Positions 1 to 8,867 of a stretch of 64,000 nucleotides of DNA are shown here, piece after piece. The notes beneath the pieces are model-generated. The model did no database searches. It worked only from the letters and a program-made list of their open reading frames with translations, and was not told where the DNA came from. The stretch covers positions 113,139 to 177,138 of the forward strand of contig JAOUNS010000007.1 of assembly GCA_029880855.1 (NCBI GenBank). Reading direction: 5' to 3'. Both the position numbers and the translations under genes were made by a program. Numbering within the stretch: position 1 is the stretch's first letter; each line of letters opens with the position of its first letter. The DNA is from Gammaproteobacteria bacterium. GTDB taxonomy: Bacteria > Pseudomonadota > Gammaproteobacteria > UBA6429 > Thiohalophilaceae.

Positions 1-33
1 AACCTCTGCGTCTCAGCGCCTCTGCGTTAAAGA
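1..33. repeat. CTCTGCG-type dispersed repeat, partial copy at the window edge
   Basis: The first bases carry two CTCTGCG words and end in CTCTGCGTTAAA. The same words recur in the hairpin repeats near 2372-2461 and 51019-51154, so this is probably the right arm of another copy whose left arm lies outside the window. It directly precedes the rhodanese gene. Confidence 0.55.
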
Positions 34-58
34 TCTTTAAAAATCAGGATTACTACAT

Positions 59-523
59 ATGAAAACCTTTACCCAACTTGTTGATGAATGTTTGCAACAT
101 ATCCAGGAGCTCTTCCCCTGGGATCTGGCAGAAAAGCTGGAGAACGGCAAACCGTTGATTATTGACGTACGAGAACCGTACGAATTCGACGCCATGCATA
201 TCGAAGGTTCTATCAATGTGCCGCGTGGTATTCTGGAAAGCGCCTGTGAATTTGATTACGAAGAAACTGTGCCGGAACTGGCCAAAGCCAGAGATAAAGA
301 AGTCATCATCGTCTGCCGCTCCGGACGCCGCAGCGCCCTCGCCGCACTGGTCATGCAGATGATGGGTTATGGCAATGTGCTGTCCCTCAAAACCGGCCTG
401 CGCGGCTGGAATGAATTTGAACAGCCCATGCTCGACAAGGACGGTAAAACAGTGGACATCGATGATGCGGATGAATACTTCACCGCCAAGCTGAAACCGG
501 AACAGTTGAGTAAAAATTTATAA
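59..523 (+). CDS. rhodanese-like domain protein
   Basis: A single-domain rhodanese of 154 residues. The domain runs from about residue 20 to 125. The active-site loop is CRSGRRS with the persulfide-forming cysteine at residue 86, and the upstream motif IIDVREPYEF matches the CH2A region of the family. Such proteins carry sulfane sulfur and hand it to acceptors; the acceptor cannot be read from the sequence. No signal peptide is seen, so it is probably cytoplasmic. The C-terminal 25 residues are acidic and lie outside the domain. The gene stands alone, with a dispersed repeat just upstream and a disrupted gene downstream. The family call is firm; the specific role is unknown. Confidence 0.9.
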   Translation: MKTFTQLVDECLQHIQELFPWDLAEKLENGKPLIIDVREPYEFDAMHIEGSINVPRGILESACEFDYEETVPELAKARDKEVIIVCRSGRRSALAALVMQMMGYGNVLSLKTGLRGWNEFEQPMLDKDGKTVDIDDADEYFTAKLKPEQLSKNL

Positions 524-542
524 CCTTGCCATTTATCCCCTC

Positions 543-554
543 CCCCTGCAGGGG
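543..554. repeat. short palindrome after the rhodanese gene
   Basis: The sequence CCCCTGCAGGGG is a perfect 12-base palindrome about 20 bases past the rhodanese stop codon. It could form a hairpin, but no T-run follows, so it is not a convincing intrinsic terminator. Confidence 0.35.
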
Positions 555-710
555 TTGGGTTAGGGTCGGATGATCAGAGAGTCTTTTACATTCCCGTGCT
601 CCGTGGTGGAAGCATACCCAGTCCTCTCTCCATTCAATTCCATCTCCAGCCTTTCATTGTTTCACTTATCTGATACGCTTATATGCAATATCTGTATTAG
701 AGATTTAGCA

Positions 711-1765
711 GTGAGAAAAACCATTATTTTTTTATTGTGTTTGAATATATTTCAGGCAGGACTAAATCCCGCTTATGCCGGCCCCACCGGCTCTGAAAAC
801 AGTGCAACCATAACCAGCACAACAGTTGACAATAAACCAGTAACAATCAGTCAAACCCTTCACAAAAAACAAAACGACACCTGGCAGGATTGTCAGTATT
901 ACGAAGCAAGCTCAGAGAATATTGACAGGCAGATATATAATAATATTGCACAACATGCACCACTCGCAAAGGCAATGATTGACAACGAAATTTCTATAAG
1001 CAAAAAACTTTGCGGTACTGCAATCAACCATTATTCCGTGCACGCCATTCTTGGATTTTTATTACAAGGGAAGACAGTTGATGAAAACGGAACACTGGAT
1101 GAAATGAATCTGGACAGATATACCCCTGCAGCCATACATGAATACGCACACAGCTACACAGCAACACAGCAACATATTTATATAATTATCCAAAGACAAA
1201 ATCACCACCGTCTTATATGATGACGTTACATCTTGACGGTGAAGGCGATATTAATGTGCCGGTCGGCAAATCCTTTCCATCACGTATTGTTGCTGACAAA
1301 CTTGGTGAACAATTCAAAACCAGTCGATTTAACACCTATTTGAACTCTGGCCGTGCCCACGCTGTCCAGCAAGACGGAATATACGGCCTGCTTAATGAAT
1401 TCAACGCCTACTACCATGGTGTCGTTGCCTATAACAGCATAAGAAAGAAAAAAATCTGGAAAAATTATATCAACAATGACACTTGCGAGCCATTCTATGA
1501 ATTAAAGCTATGGATTCTTGAACATATTTTGATATCAAAAGAAAAATATCCGGATATCTATCAGGACTTAATCGGCAACAAAACCTACTTTCACGCCTTT
1601 ACCAATATACACGACAGATTTGCCCGACTCTGCACATATCGCATGAACCTCAAGTCAGCAGCGGGTAAAGACAAAATGCTGAAAGATTATAAACCCTATA
1701 TTGACAGACTGAATTCGGAACCTGTTAAGTCTGTAATGAAACAAACGTATTTATGGGCAAAATAA
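711..1765 (+). pseudogene. secreted HExxH metallopeptidase-like protein, interrupted by two frameshifts
   Basis: Reading begins at a GTG at 711 that opens a good signal peptide (VRKTIIFLLCL..., cleavage after AYA near residue 24). Frame one continues to about 1180 and contains HEYAH, the HExxH signature of zinc peptidases, near residue 144. The coding sense then shifts: about 1186-1230 reads LSKDKITTVLYDDVT in a second frame, and from about 1232 a third frame reads LDGEGDINVPVGKSFPS and continues to 1765. That last part contains NEFNAYYHG, where a downstream Glu/His could complete a zinc site. The fragments join smoothly only if two indels are assumed, so this is a recent pseudogene or a pair of assembly errors. 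I do not recognise the family beyond the HExxH motif. No operon partner is evident. Confidence 0.6.
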
Positions 1766-1904
1766 AACAATAGATTATCTGACTTTCCCTGATATTTTCA
1801 CCCGGACAGATACCCATTGGTTTTCCAACAACTTGATACACTGCATGGGATTAAAATGGTTATATACGCAAATTGCCGGTATTGCGCTTGCAGCTGACAG
1901 AGCC

Positions 1905-1930
1905 GGATTCCGGCCTACGCCGGAATGACG
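1905..1930. repeat. REP-like palindrome
   Basis: The core ATTCCGGCCTACGCCGGAAT is a near-perfect palindrome followed by GACG. Elements of this form are common between genes in many proteobacteria. It sits in the space downstream of both the disrupted gene (plus) and the S24-like gene (minus), the usual place for REP-type elements. Confidence 0.6.
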
Positions 1931-1956
1931 AAGGGTTATTTTTGGCTGGGGGATTC

Positions 1957-2307
1957 TTATAAATAGTGCTTGCGATCTTTCCGCTTCCCTGTCGGTCCGG
2001 CCTGTTGCACGACTCTGGCGTGGATGGCGTCGAAGGTGATTTCACGTTTTTCGTGCAGATAGGCTTCGTTGAGCGGCTGGATGTAGTAGCGGCTTTCTTC
2101 GATAACCAGTTGGCGGAAGATGGGGCCGTTTTCAACGATGGCGACGACGTAGCATTCATGGGAGACGGCGGCGGAACGATCCAGGATGATAATATTTCCT
2201 TTTTTGAATTCCGGTTCCATGCTGTCATCCATCACCTGCAAAGCGACAGGTTCACTGCCACCGCAACTGCTCTCTTCAAACATCTGCTTCATTTCATCAT
2301 CGTTCAT
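1957..2307 (-). CDS. stand-alone S24/LexA-type domain protein without DNA-binding domain
   Basis: A 116-residue protein made almost only of an S24-like fold. The serine motif DDSMEPEFKKG (serine near residue 29) matches the LexA/CI/UmuD nucleophile region. The position where the catalytic lysine is expected (usually V-K-R-L) reads F-R-Q-L, so the lysine appears replaced by arginine. There is no N-terminal helix-turn-helix, unlike LexA or phage repressors. Self-cleavage is therefore doubtful, and the protein may be a peptidase-derived binding or regulatory domain. The minus-strand ATG is preceded by a GAGGCAG ribosome-binding site. A hairpin repeat lies upstream and a REP-like palindrome lies just past the end. 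The fold call is reasonably sure; the role is unknown. Confidence 0.7.
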   Translation of the reverse strand: MNDDEMKQMFEESSCGGSEPVALQVMDDSMEPEFKKGNIIILDRSAAVSHECYVVAIVENGPIFRQLVIEESRYYIQPLNEAYLHEKREITFDAIHARVVQQAGPTGKRKDRKHYL

Positions 2308-2371
2308 AGTGCTGCCTCTTTTAAACTGTTCTCATAACTTTATTACTGAAAGACATTTCACGTTTTTGAAT

Positions 2372-2461
2372 ATAACGCTGAGCACGCATAGGCGCGGAGA
2401 ACGCGGAGTTTTTATCAATGTATTTCTCTGTGTTCTCTGCGTCTCTGTGATCTCTGCGTTA
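2372..2461. repeat. CTCTGCG-type hairpin repeat (MITE/REP-like)
   Basis: Two arms of about 36 bases, 2372-2408 and 2426-2461, are inverted copies of each other with only scattered mismatches. They are separated by a 17-base AT-rich loop. The right arm contains CTCTGCGTCTCTG and ends in CTCTGCGTTA. It fills the space between the ABC exporter gene and the S24-like gene. No open reading frame lies inside, so any movement would need proteins supplied from elsewhere. Confidence 0.7.
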
Positions 2462-2476
2462 TTATTTATCGCCACT

Positions 2477-4285
2477 TTAAACATCCTGTACTACCGTTTC
2501 AGTTTTTTCTTCCTGTTGCAGTTGCCAGAGGTGGGCGTAGAGGCCGTGTTGTTCCAGCAAGCTTCGGTGTGTGCCCCGTTCCACGATTTTACCACCGTCC
2601 AGCACCAGGATTTGATCGGCGTCGATGATGGTTGACAGCCGATGGGCGATGACCAGGGTGGTGTGGTTGGCGGCGACTTCGCTCAGTGCGGCGAGGATGG
2701 CCTTTTCCGCCTGTGAGTCGAGGCTGGAGGTGGCTTCGTCGAAGACGAGTATTTTCGGGTTTTTCAGGATCACGCGGGCAATGGCGACGCGCTGTTTTTC
2801 ACCGCCGGAGAGTTTCAGGCCCCGCTCGCCAACCATTGTGTCATAGCCGTCCGGCAGGCTTTGGATAAATTCGTGGATGTGGGCCAGTTTTGCCGCTTGC
2901 ATGACCTGTTCTTTATCTGCATCCGGTTTGGCGTATTGCAGGTTATAAAAGATCGTGTCATTAAACAGCACGGTGTCCTGTGGGACGATACCGATCACTT
3001 CGCGCAGGCTTTGTTGCGTGACTTGCGCTATGTCCTGATCGTCAATGGTAATCACACCGTCGTTGATATCATAAAAACGAAATAACAGGCGTGCCAGCGT
3101 CGATTTGCCTGCCCCGGACGGACCAACCACCGCCAGTTTTTGTCCCGGTTCGATCTCAAAGCTGACGTTGTCGAGGATCGGTCGTTCCGGCTGGTAGGCG
3201 AAGCTGACTGCTGTAAAGCTGACCTTGCCTTCCTTGACGGTGATGGGTTGCGCGTCCCGGTTATCCCGGATCTCCGCCTTGCGATCCAGCAGTTTGAACA
3301 TCAGATCCATGTCGGCCAGGGCGTATTTTAACTGACGATAGACGATGCCGAGGAAACCCAGCGGGATAAACAGTTGCAGCATGAGGGCGTTCACCAGTAC
3401 CAGATCACCGATACTCATCTGCCCGCTGACCACCCCCTGCCCGGCAAAGACCATGATAATGGTGACACCGATGGCGATGATAGAGCCCTGACCGAAGTTA
3501 AGCAGTGACATGGAGGTCTGACTGCGTACCGCTGCCTGTTCCCAACCACTCAGGGTCTGGTCGTAACGTTGTCCTTCCAGTTTTTCGTTGTTGAAATATT
3601 TAACGGTTTCATAGTTGAGCAATGCATCCACCGCCTGACCGTTGGCTTTGGAATCCAGCGCATTCATTTCGTGGCGAAAGTGCATGCGCCATTCAGTGAT
3701 CAGAAAGGTAAAAATAAAATAGATGACCACGGTGGAGAAGATCACGATCGCAAAACGGGTCGGGTATTGGGTAAAAAGAATGGCTGCCACCAGGATGAAC
3801 TCGGCGATGGTGGGAAGGATATTGAAGACCATGTAATTCAGGATGGAGCTGACACTGGAAGCGCCTCGTTCCAGATCACGGGAGATATTGCCGGTGCGTC
3901 GATCCAGGTGAAAACGCAGTGAAAGTCGATGCAGGTGGTTAAAGACGTTCGTGGAGATACGCCGCATGGCGTGATAGCGGACTTTTGCAAAGACGGCATC
4001 ACGCAGTTCGTTGAACAGGCTGCCCGCCAGACGCAGTGCACCGTAGGCAATTAACAGGGTCAAGGGCAGGATCAGTATGCTCTCCCCTTTTACCCCCAGC
4101 GTGTCCACCACCTGTTTCAGGATAAAAGGCACGCCCACGATCGCCATTTTCGAGGCAACGAGGCACAGCAAGGCAAACAGGACACGCCCCTTGTAATCCC
4201 AGATAAAGGGCAGCATACGTCGGAGGTTCCGGCTGTCTTTGCGTTGGGTGTGCGGATCGGACTCGTAGCGTATGTAATGGCTCAT
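2477..4285 (-). CDS. Atm1-type ABC exporter, fused permease and ATPase
   Basis: A 602-residue half-transporter. The membrane domain with about six helices covers residues 30-320. The nucleotide-binding domain has Walker A GPSGAGKST at 388-396, signature LSGGEKQR at 492-499, Walker B ILVFDE near 512 and the switch histidine in IAHRLS. The length, the soluble N-terminus and the motif [19 protein letters not shown] resemble the Atm1/HMT1 subfamily, which exports glutathione-linked sulfur or metal compounds and works as an inner-membrane homodimer. It is divergent from the RND adaptor gene, 102 bases away. Specificity for glutathione conjugates is inferred from family resemblance. MsbA-like function is less likely because of the N-terminal extension. 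Confidence 0.85.
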   Translation of the reverse strand: MSHYIRYESDPHTQRKDSRNLRRMLPFIWDYKGRVLFALLCLVASKMAIVGVPFILKQVVDTLGVKGESILILPLTLLIAYGALRLAGSLFNELRDAVFAKVRYHAMRRISTNVFNHLHRLSLRFHLDRRTGNISRDLERGASSVSSILNYMVFNILPTIAEFILVAAILFTQYPTRFAIVIFSTVVIYFIFTFLITEWRMHFRHEMNALDSKANGQAVDALLNYETVKYFNNEKLEGQRYDQTLSGWEQAAVRSQTSMSLLNFGQGSIIAIGVTIIMVFAGQGVVSGQMSIGDLVLVNALMLQLFIPLGFLGIVYRQLKYALADMDLMFKLLDRKAEIRDNRDAQPITVKEGKVSFTAVSFAYQPERPILDNVSFEIEPGQKLAVVGPSGAGKSTLARLLFRFYDINDGVITIDDQDIAQVTQQSLREVIGIVPQDTVLFNDTIFYNLQYAKPDADKEQVMQAAKLAHIHEFIQSLPDGYDTMVGERGLKLSGGEKQRVAIARVILKNPKILVFDEATSSLDSQAEKAILAALSEVAANHTTLVIAHRLSTIIDADQILVLDGGKIVERGTHRSLLEQHGLYAHLWQLQQEEKTETVVQDV

Positions 4286-4387
4286 TCGATATCTATTGCT
4301 GTACCCCGGAAAAGGCGTATTATCGCATGATTAACCGATGGAAAATATCGGAAACCCAAAGGGTTAATCCTGTATAGACTGAGATAT

Positions 4388-5545
4388 ATGCGATTACCGA
4401 CTCAACGATCCCCGCTCTCCCTTCCCGCCATGACCTGTTTGCTTGCGGTGATCTTGCTTGGCGCCTGTAGTGATGCCCCGGATAAACAGGCCAAAAAAGC
4501 CAAAGGCAAGCAGGTCGAAGTGACCAATGTGGCCCGCACGCCGATCCAGGTGACCCGTATTATTGCCGGCAGTCTGGAGGCCACGCACAGTGTGGAGATT
4601 TTTAACGAGGAACAGGGCCGAATTACCAGCCTGCCCCTGTTCGAGGGCGACCGGGTGGAGAAGGATGCCGTCCTGGTGGAACTGGACAGCAGCCTGATAC
4701 AGGCGCAACTGGACAAGGCCAATGCCACGCTCCGGCAAGCTGAGCTCGACCTGAAGCGGATCAGACGTCTGATGCCCAGCCAACTTGCCTCGGAAGACCA
4801 GTTGGCCAAGGCCAATACCAGCCTGCTGCAGAGCAAGGCGGAAGTGACCCTGCTGGAGACCCGACTGGCCCACACCCGTATCCGCGCCCCCTTTGCCGGC
4901 AGTATCAGCGCCCGTTACCGGGAACCGGGTGATGTGGTGCCGATCCACACCCATATCCTGAGCCTGATTGATCCCACCACCCTGAAAGCCCGCTTCAAGG
5001 TCTCGGAGATCCTGCTGGCCAATATTCAAAAAGACACTCAGGTGGACCTGCGTATTGATGCCCTGGGGGATACCCGCTATCCGGCCCGTATCCTGCGGGT
5101 CCATCCGGTGATCGATCCCCTGACCCGACAAGGGGTGGTGGAGGTGGAACTGAATCCGGTCCCGGCCGGGGCCTTGCCCGGCCAGCTCTGCCGACTCTAC
5201 CTGACCAGTGTTACCAACCCGCTCAAGACCATTCCCCTGGCGGCTCTGCGTCACGACGCACGGGGTGAATATGTGTTTCGGGTGGACAAGGACATATCAC
5301 GACAGACCCGGGTCAAGACCGGTCTGCAACTCAATGATCGGGTGGAGATCCTGGAAGGGCTGGAGACCTCGGACCAGGTGATCGTCAAAGGGATTATCGG
5401 CTTGCGTGACGGGAAACCCATCGAAATCGCCCGCACGATTCCGTTTGATGGCGGTTTGCCGCCGCCGACAACCCCGGCTGCACACGAACCAAAGCAACCC
5501 GCCCCGGTTCCCTCCGCCACCGCGCCGGCAACCCCGCAACCCTAG
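4388..5545 (+). CDS. RND efflux periplasmic adaptor, lipoprotein
   Basis: A 385-residue membrane-fusion protein. A lipobox LLGAC places the lipidated cysteine near residue 27, so it should be anchored in the inner membrane facing the periplasm. The order is a barrel-sandwich half with EEQGRITSLPLFEGDRVEKD, an alpha-hairpin (about 95-150), the second half with TRIRAPFAGSISARY, and then beta-barrel and membrane-proximal domains. The proline- and alanine-rich tail of about 35 residues is extra. It precedes the RND pump gene by 9 bases, so the two are almost surely co-transcribed. No outer-membrane factor is adjacent, so a TolC-type protein from elsewhere is presumably used. An alternative start is the ATG at 4430. 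Confidence 0.9.
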   Translation: MRLPTQRSPLSLPAMTCLLAVILLGACSDAPDKQAKKAKGKQVEVTNVARTPIQVTRIIAGSLEATHSVEIFNEEQGRITSLPLFEGDRVEKDAVLVELDSSLIQAQLDKANATLRQAELDLKRIRRLMPSQLASEDQLAKANTSLLQSKAEVTLLETRLAHTRIRAPFAGSISARYREPGDVVPIHTHILSLIDPTTLKARFKVSEILLANIQKDTQVDLRIDALGDTRYPARILRVHPVIDPLTRQGVVEVELNPVPAGALPGQLCRLYLTSVTNPLKTIPLAALRHDARGEYVFRVDKDISRQTRVKTGLQLNDRVEILEGLETSDQVIVKGIIGLRDGKPIEIARTIPFDGGLPPPTTPAAHEPKQPAPVPSATAPATPQP

Positions 5546-5554
5546 GTCAGACGT

Positions 5555-8500
5555 ATGCAACGACGTTTCAGGACAGGTGGATTGGCGGCGTGGTCGATTC
5601 GACGTCCTGTCAGCGTCGTCATGCTCACCCTGGCGGTGATCATGCTCGGTCTGTTTGCACTGCAACGGCTGGGGATCGATCTGCTGCCCCATATCATCTA
5701 TCCCGAGGTCCGCGTCCGGATCCGTGAGCCGGGCGTTCCCGCGCAGATCATGGAGGATCGCATCACACGACAACTGGAAGAACAGTTGGCCATCACCGAA
5801 AACGCGATCACGGTGCAATCGGATACGGTGGAGGGTGAAAGCACGGTCAATCTCAGCTTCCCCTATGGCACGGACATCGACATTGCCCTGCGTGATGCCA
5901 GCACACGACTGGACCGCGCCAAACGATTTTTGCCTGATACCATTGATCCACCGGTCATTTATAAACTGGACCCGTCACAGATCCCGGTTCTGGAGTTTGC
6001 CATCAGTTCCAATCAGCGGGATTCTGTTGCCTTGCGTGACTGGGTGGATTACGACTTCAGCCGCTGGTTTTTGAATCTGCCCGGTGTCGCCTCCACTGAA
6101 GTAGGGGGTGGTTTGGCCAAAGAGATCCAGATCACCGTTGATCAGGAACGACTCGCCGGTCTGGGCCACACCTTCCAGGAGCTGGCCGCCTTGCTGGCAG
6201 CGGAAAATCAGGAATCACCCGGCGGCCGGATCAATACCGCCGGTCGGGAATACACCATTCGCACCTCCGGCCGTTTCAAGGACGTGCATGATCTGGCGGC
6301 CTTGCCGCTCTGGTTCAGTAATGCCGGCAAACAACACAAGATCATTCGTTTGGGTGATGTGGCCAGGGTGGTGGCCACTCATGAAGAAGAACGGCTCATC
6401 GTCCGACTGAACGGTCGTTCCGCTGTCAAATTGTCTATCCAGAAACAGCCGCAAGCCAATACCGTTGCCGTGGTGGATGCGGTCATGGCTCAACTGGAGT
6501 TTCTGCGACAACAAAAGGTAATACCGGCAGATATCCAGATCACCCCGGTCGGCGATCAATCCATCTTTGTCCGCCATGCCTTGCGTAATGCCGGTCTGGC
6601 GGCACTCTCCGGCGCCATCCTGGCCATGCTGGTGGTCTACCTGTTTTTGGGTAATGTCAAACGCACACTCATCATCGGCAGCGCCATCCCCATCGCAATC
6701 ATGGTGACGTCGGTGCTGATGGCCTTTGGCGGTCTGACACTGAACATCATGACCCTGGGCGGTCTGGCCCTGGGCATCGGTCTGTTGGTGGACAACACCA
6801 TTGTGATGCTGGAAAACATCACCCGCCATCAACGTCAGGGGGAAGCACCAGCCGATGCCTCGGAGAATGCCGCATCCGAGGTCAACAGTGCCATTGTTGC
6901 CGCCACCAGCACCAACCTGGCCGCCATTCTGCCCTTCCTGTTTATCGGCGGTCTCACCGGCCTGCTCTTTTCGGAACTGATTTTCACCCTGACTGCGGCG
7001 ATAATTGCTTCACTGCTGGTGGCGGTTACGCTGGTGCCCAGTCTCGGCGCCAGAGTCACCGACAGCAGCCGGGTTTCGCCGGGCGTTGCCCGGTTACGCA
7101 CCACTGTTGACAGCCGAATTATCAAACTGCAAAACCGCTACAGCAGTTTCCTGCAAACTTTTTTACAAAAACCACTGCAACCCCTGCTTGTCTGCGGAAT
7201 TGCCCTTGCCTTGAGCGCACCGTTCTTTTTTGTAAGTAAATCAATCTTTCTGCCCAAAATGGATGAAGGCCAGGTGCAGATCGACATTACCGGTGATCCC
7301 GGCCTGCAATTAACCGAAATGGATGGCGCCGTTCGCAAGCTGGAAGCGTTGTACCGAAAACAACCGGAAGTTGTCTCAATCTTTGCCACCGTGGGCGGGC
7401 GGATATTTGGTCGCTCCCAATATCAGTCCAGCAATCAAAGTCGCATGGATGTACAACTCATTCCGGGAACGAACAGTGAAGCCTGGGTCAAACGCATGAC
7501 CGGTGCGATCGATAAACTCAAACTGGTGGGCTTTAAGGTTCGGATGCGTGTTACCGGCGTGCGTGGTGTCCGCACCAGTCGGGGTGATGATGATTTAAGT
7601 CTGCGTTTACAGGGAAATGATATTGAGACACTGAACCTGTTGGGTGACAAAATTGTTGACCTGTTGGAGGGCACGCCCGGCCTGCGCAACCTGACCCACA
7701 GTTATGAAGATACCCGAGAGGGGATCACGATCGAAATAGATCGGGAACGCGCCGCCGACCTCGGTATGCGAACCAGTGACGTGGGGACGGCCTTGCAAGT
7801 GGCACTGGAAGGTCTGGTGGTTTCCGAGTTTATCGATGGTGATCGGGAATATGAGATACGACTGCGTACACCTAAAAACGTCACCACCAATCTGGAGAGT
7901 CTCGGTAACACCTTTGTCGGCCTGCACCAGGGACAACCGATTCGCCTGCGCGATGTCGCACAATTAAAACTTGAGCTGACACCGGCCCGCATCAAGCGTG
8001 ATCAACAACGCCGCATTGTTGAAATCAGTGCCAGTCTGGTCGAAGAAACGGCGCTGTCTGATGTTATGCAGGAGGTCAACCGACGATTGACCGGACTGGA
8101 ATTACCGGCCGGTTATACCCTCTACGATGGCGGCGCCCTCAGCACACTCAAGGAAGGGGAACAAATGGGGATCATTCTGTTGATACTGGCATTGTTCCTG
8201 GTCTTCGTTGTCATGTCGGTACAGTATGAATCACTGCGCAACCCGCTCGTCATCATGTTGAGTGTCCCGTTCTGTACCATCGGTGTAGCCGCCGGCCTGT
8301 TTTTATTTTCCATTCCCTTGTCCATGCCGGTCTGGCTGGGACTCATCATGCTGGCGGGTATCGTGGTAAATAATGCGATTGTGCTGGTGGAACAAATCGA
8401 AATTGAACGGGAAAAAGGCACGACTATCACCGATGCCATTATCGAAGGCAGCCGTTTACGCCTGCGTCCCATACTGATGACCACCCTGACTACCGCAGTC

Positions 8501-8713
8501 GGTATGTTACCATTGGCCCTGGGTTTGGGCAGCGGTTCTGAAATGTTACAACCTCTCGCTGTTGTGATTGTCTGTGGTTTGTTGTTTTCCACATTGGTCA
8601 GTCTGTTGCTTGTCCCCATGATCTACTTCTTGTTGCAAGGCAAAAAACATTCGCCAACAGAACTCACCGACATTGATACAAACAAACTATATTTTTTGCG
8701 TGATAAGCAATAA
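5555..8713 (+). CDS. RND efflux pump, inner-membrane permease
   Basis: A 1052-residue RND permease of full family length. It has the usual two halves: one N-terminal helix, a large periplasmic loop, helices, a second loop and the final helix bundle. The helix-4 proton-relay region reads GLLVDNTIVMLEN, so the DD pair of AcrB is DN here, as in several hydrophobic-substrate RND branches. It is translated just after the adaptor, with an AGGT ribosome-binding site. It should form a trimer driven by protons and pass substrates through the adaptor to an outer-membrane channel. The substrate is not predictable; the AcrB/HAE-1 class is more likely than the heavy-metal class. Confidence 0.92.
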   Translation: MQRRFRTGGLAAWSIRRPVSVVMLTLAVIMLGLFALQRLGIDLLPHIIYPEVRVRIREPGVPAQIMEDRITRQLEEQLAITENAITVQSDTVEGESTVNLSFPYGTDIDIALRDASTRLDRAKRFLPDTIDPPVIYKLDPSQIPVLEFAISSNQRDSVALRDWVDYDFSRWFLNLPGVASTEVGGGLAKEIQITVDQERLAGLGHTFQELAALLAAENQESPGGRINTAGREYTIRTSGRFKDVHDLAALPLWFSNAGKQHKIIRLGDVARVVATHEEERLIVRLNGRSAVKLSIQKQPQANTVAVVDAVMAQLEFLRQQKVIPADIQITPVGDQSIFVRHALRNAGLAALSGAILAMLVVYLFLGNVKRTLIIGSAIPIAIMVTSVLMAFGGLTLNIMTLGGLALGIGLLVDNTIVMLENITRHQRQGEAPADASENAASEVNSAIVAATSTNLAAILPFLFIGGLTGLLFSELIFTLTAAIIASLLVAVTLVPSLGARVTDSSRVSPGVARLRTTVDSRIIKLQNRYSSFLQTFLQKPLQPLLVCGIALALSAPFFFVSKSIFLPKMDEGQVQIDITGDPGLQLTEMDGAVRKLEALYRKQPEVVSIFATVGGRIFGRSQYQSSNQSRMDVQLIPGTNSEAWVKRMTGAIDKLKLVGFKVRMRVTGVRGVRTSRGDDDLSLRLQGNDIETLNLLGDKIVDLLEGTPGLRNLTHSYEDTREGITIEIDRERAADLGMRTSDVGTALQVALEGLVVSEFIDGDREYEIRLRTPKNVTTNLESLGNTFVGLHQGQPIRLRDVAQLKLELTPARIKRDQQRRIVEISASLVEETALSDVMQEVNRRLTGLELPAGYTLYDGGALSTLKEGEQMGIILLILALFLVFVVMSVQYESLRNPLVIMLSVPFCTIGVAAGLFLFSIPLSMPVWLGLIMLAGIVVNNAIVLVEQIEIEREKGTTITDAIIEGSRLRLRPILMTTLTTAVGMLPLALGLGSGSEMLQPLAVVIVCGLLFSTLVSLLLVPMIYFLLQGKKHSPTELTDIDTNKLYFLRDKQ

Positions 8714-8867
8714 CCATTCGAATTCACCGATTTTATATCGCTGTCAAGATTAACAAGATTTAACAAAAAACCCGCCTTTACCAGTCGATATTCATTTACT
8801 CTTTAAAGTAAAGTAGCACCGTCAGCACCAGCAGCTTTTCATGACACAATACGTTAAGGAATTCTTT

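Noticed and set aside
4394..5254. 286-codon minus-strand frame
   Set aside because: Antisense shadow of the RND adaptor gene, with composition typical of a reversed GC-rich gene.
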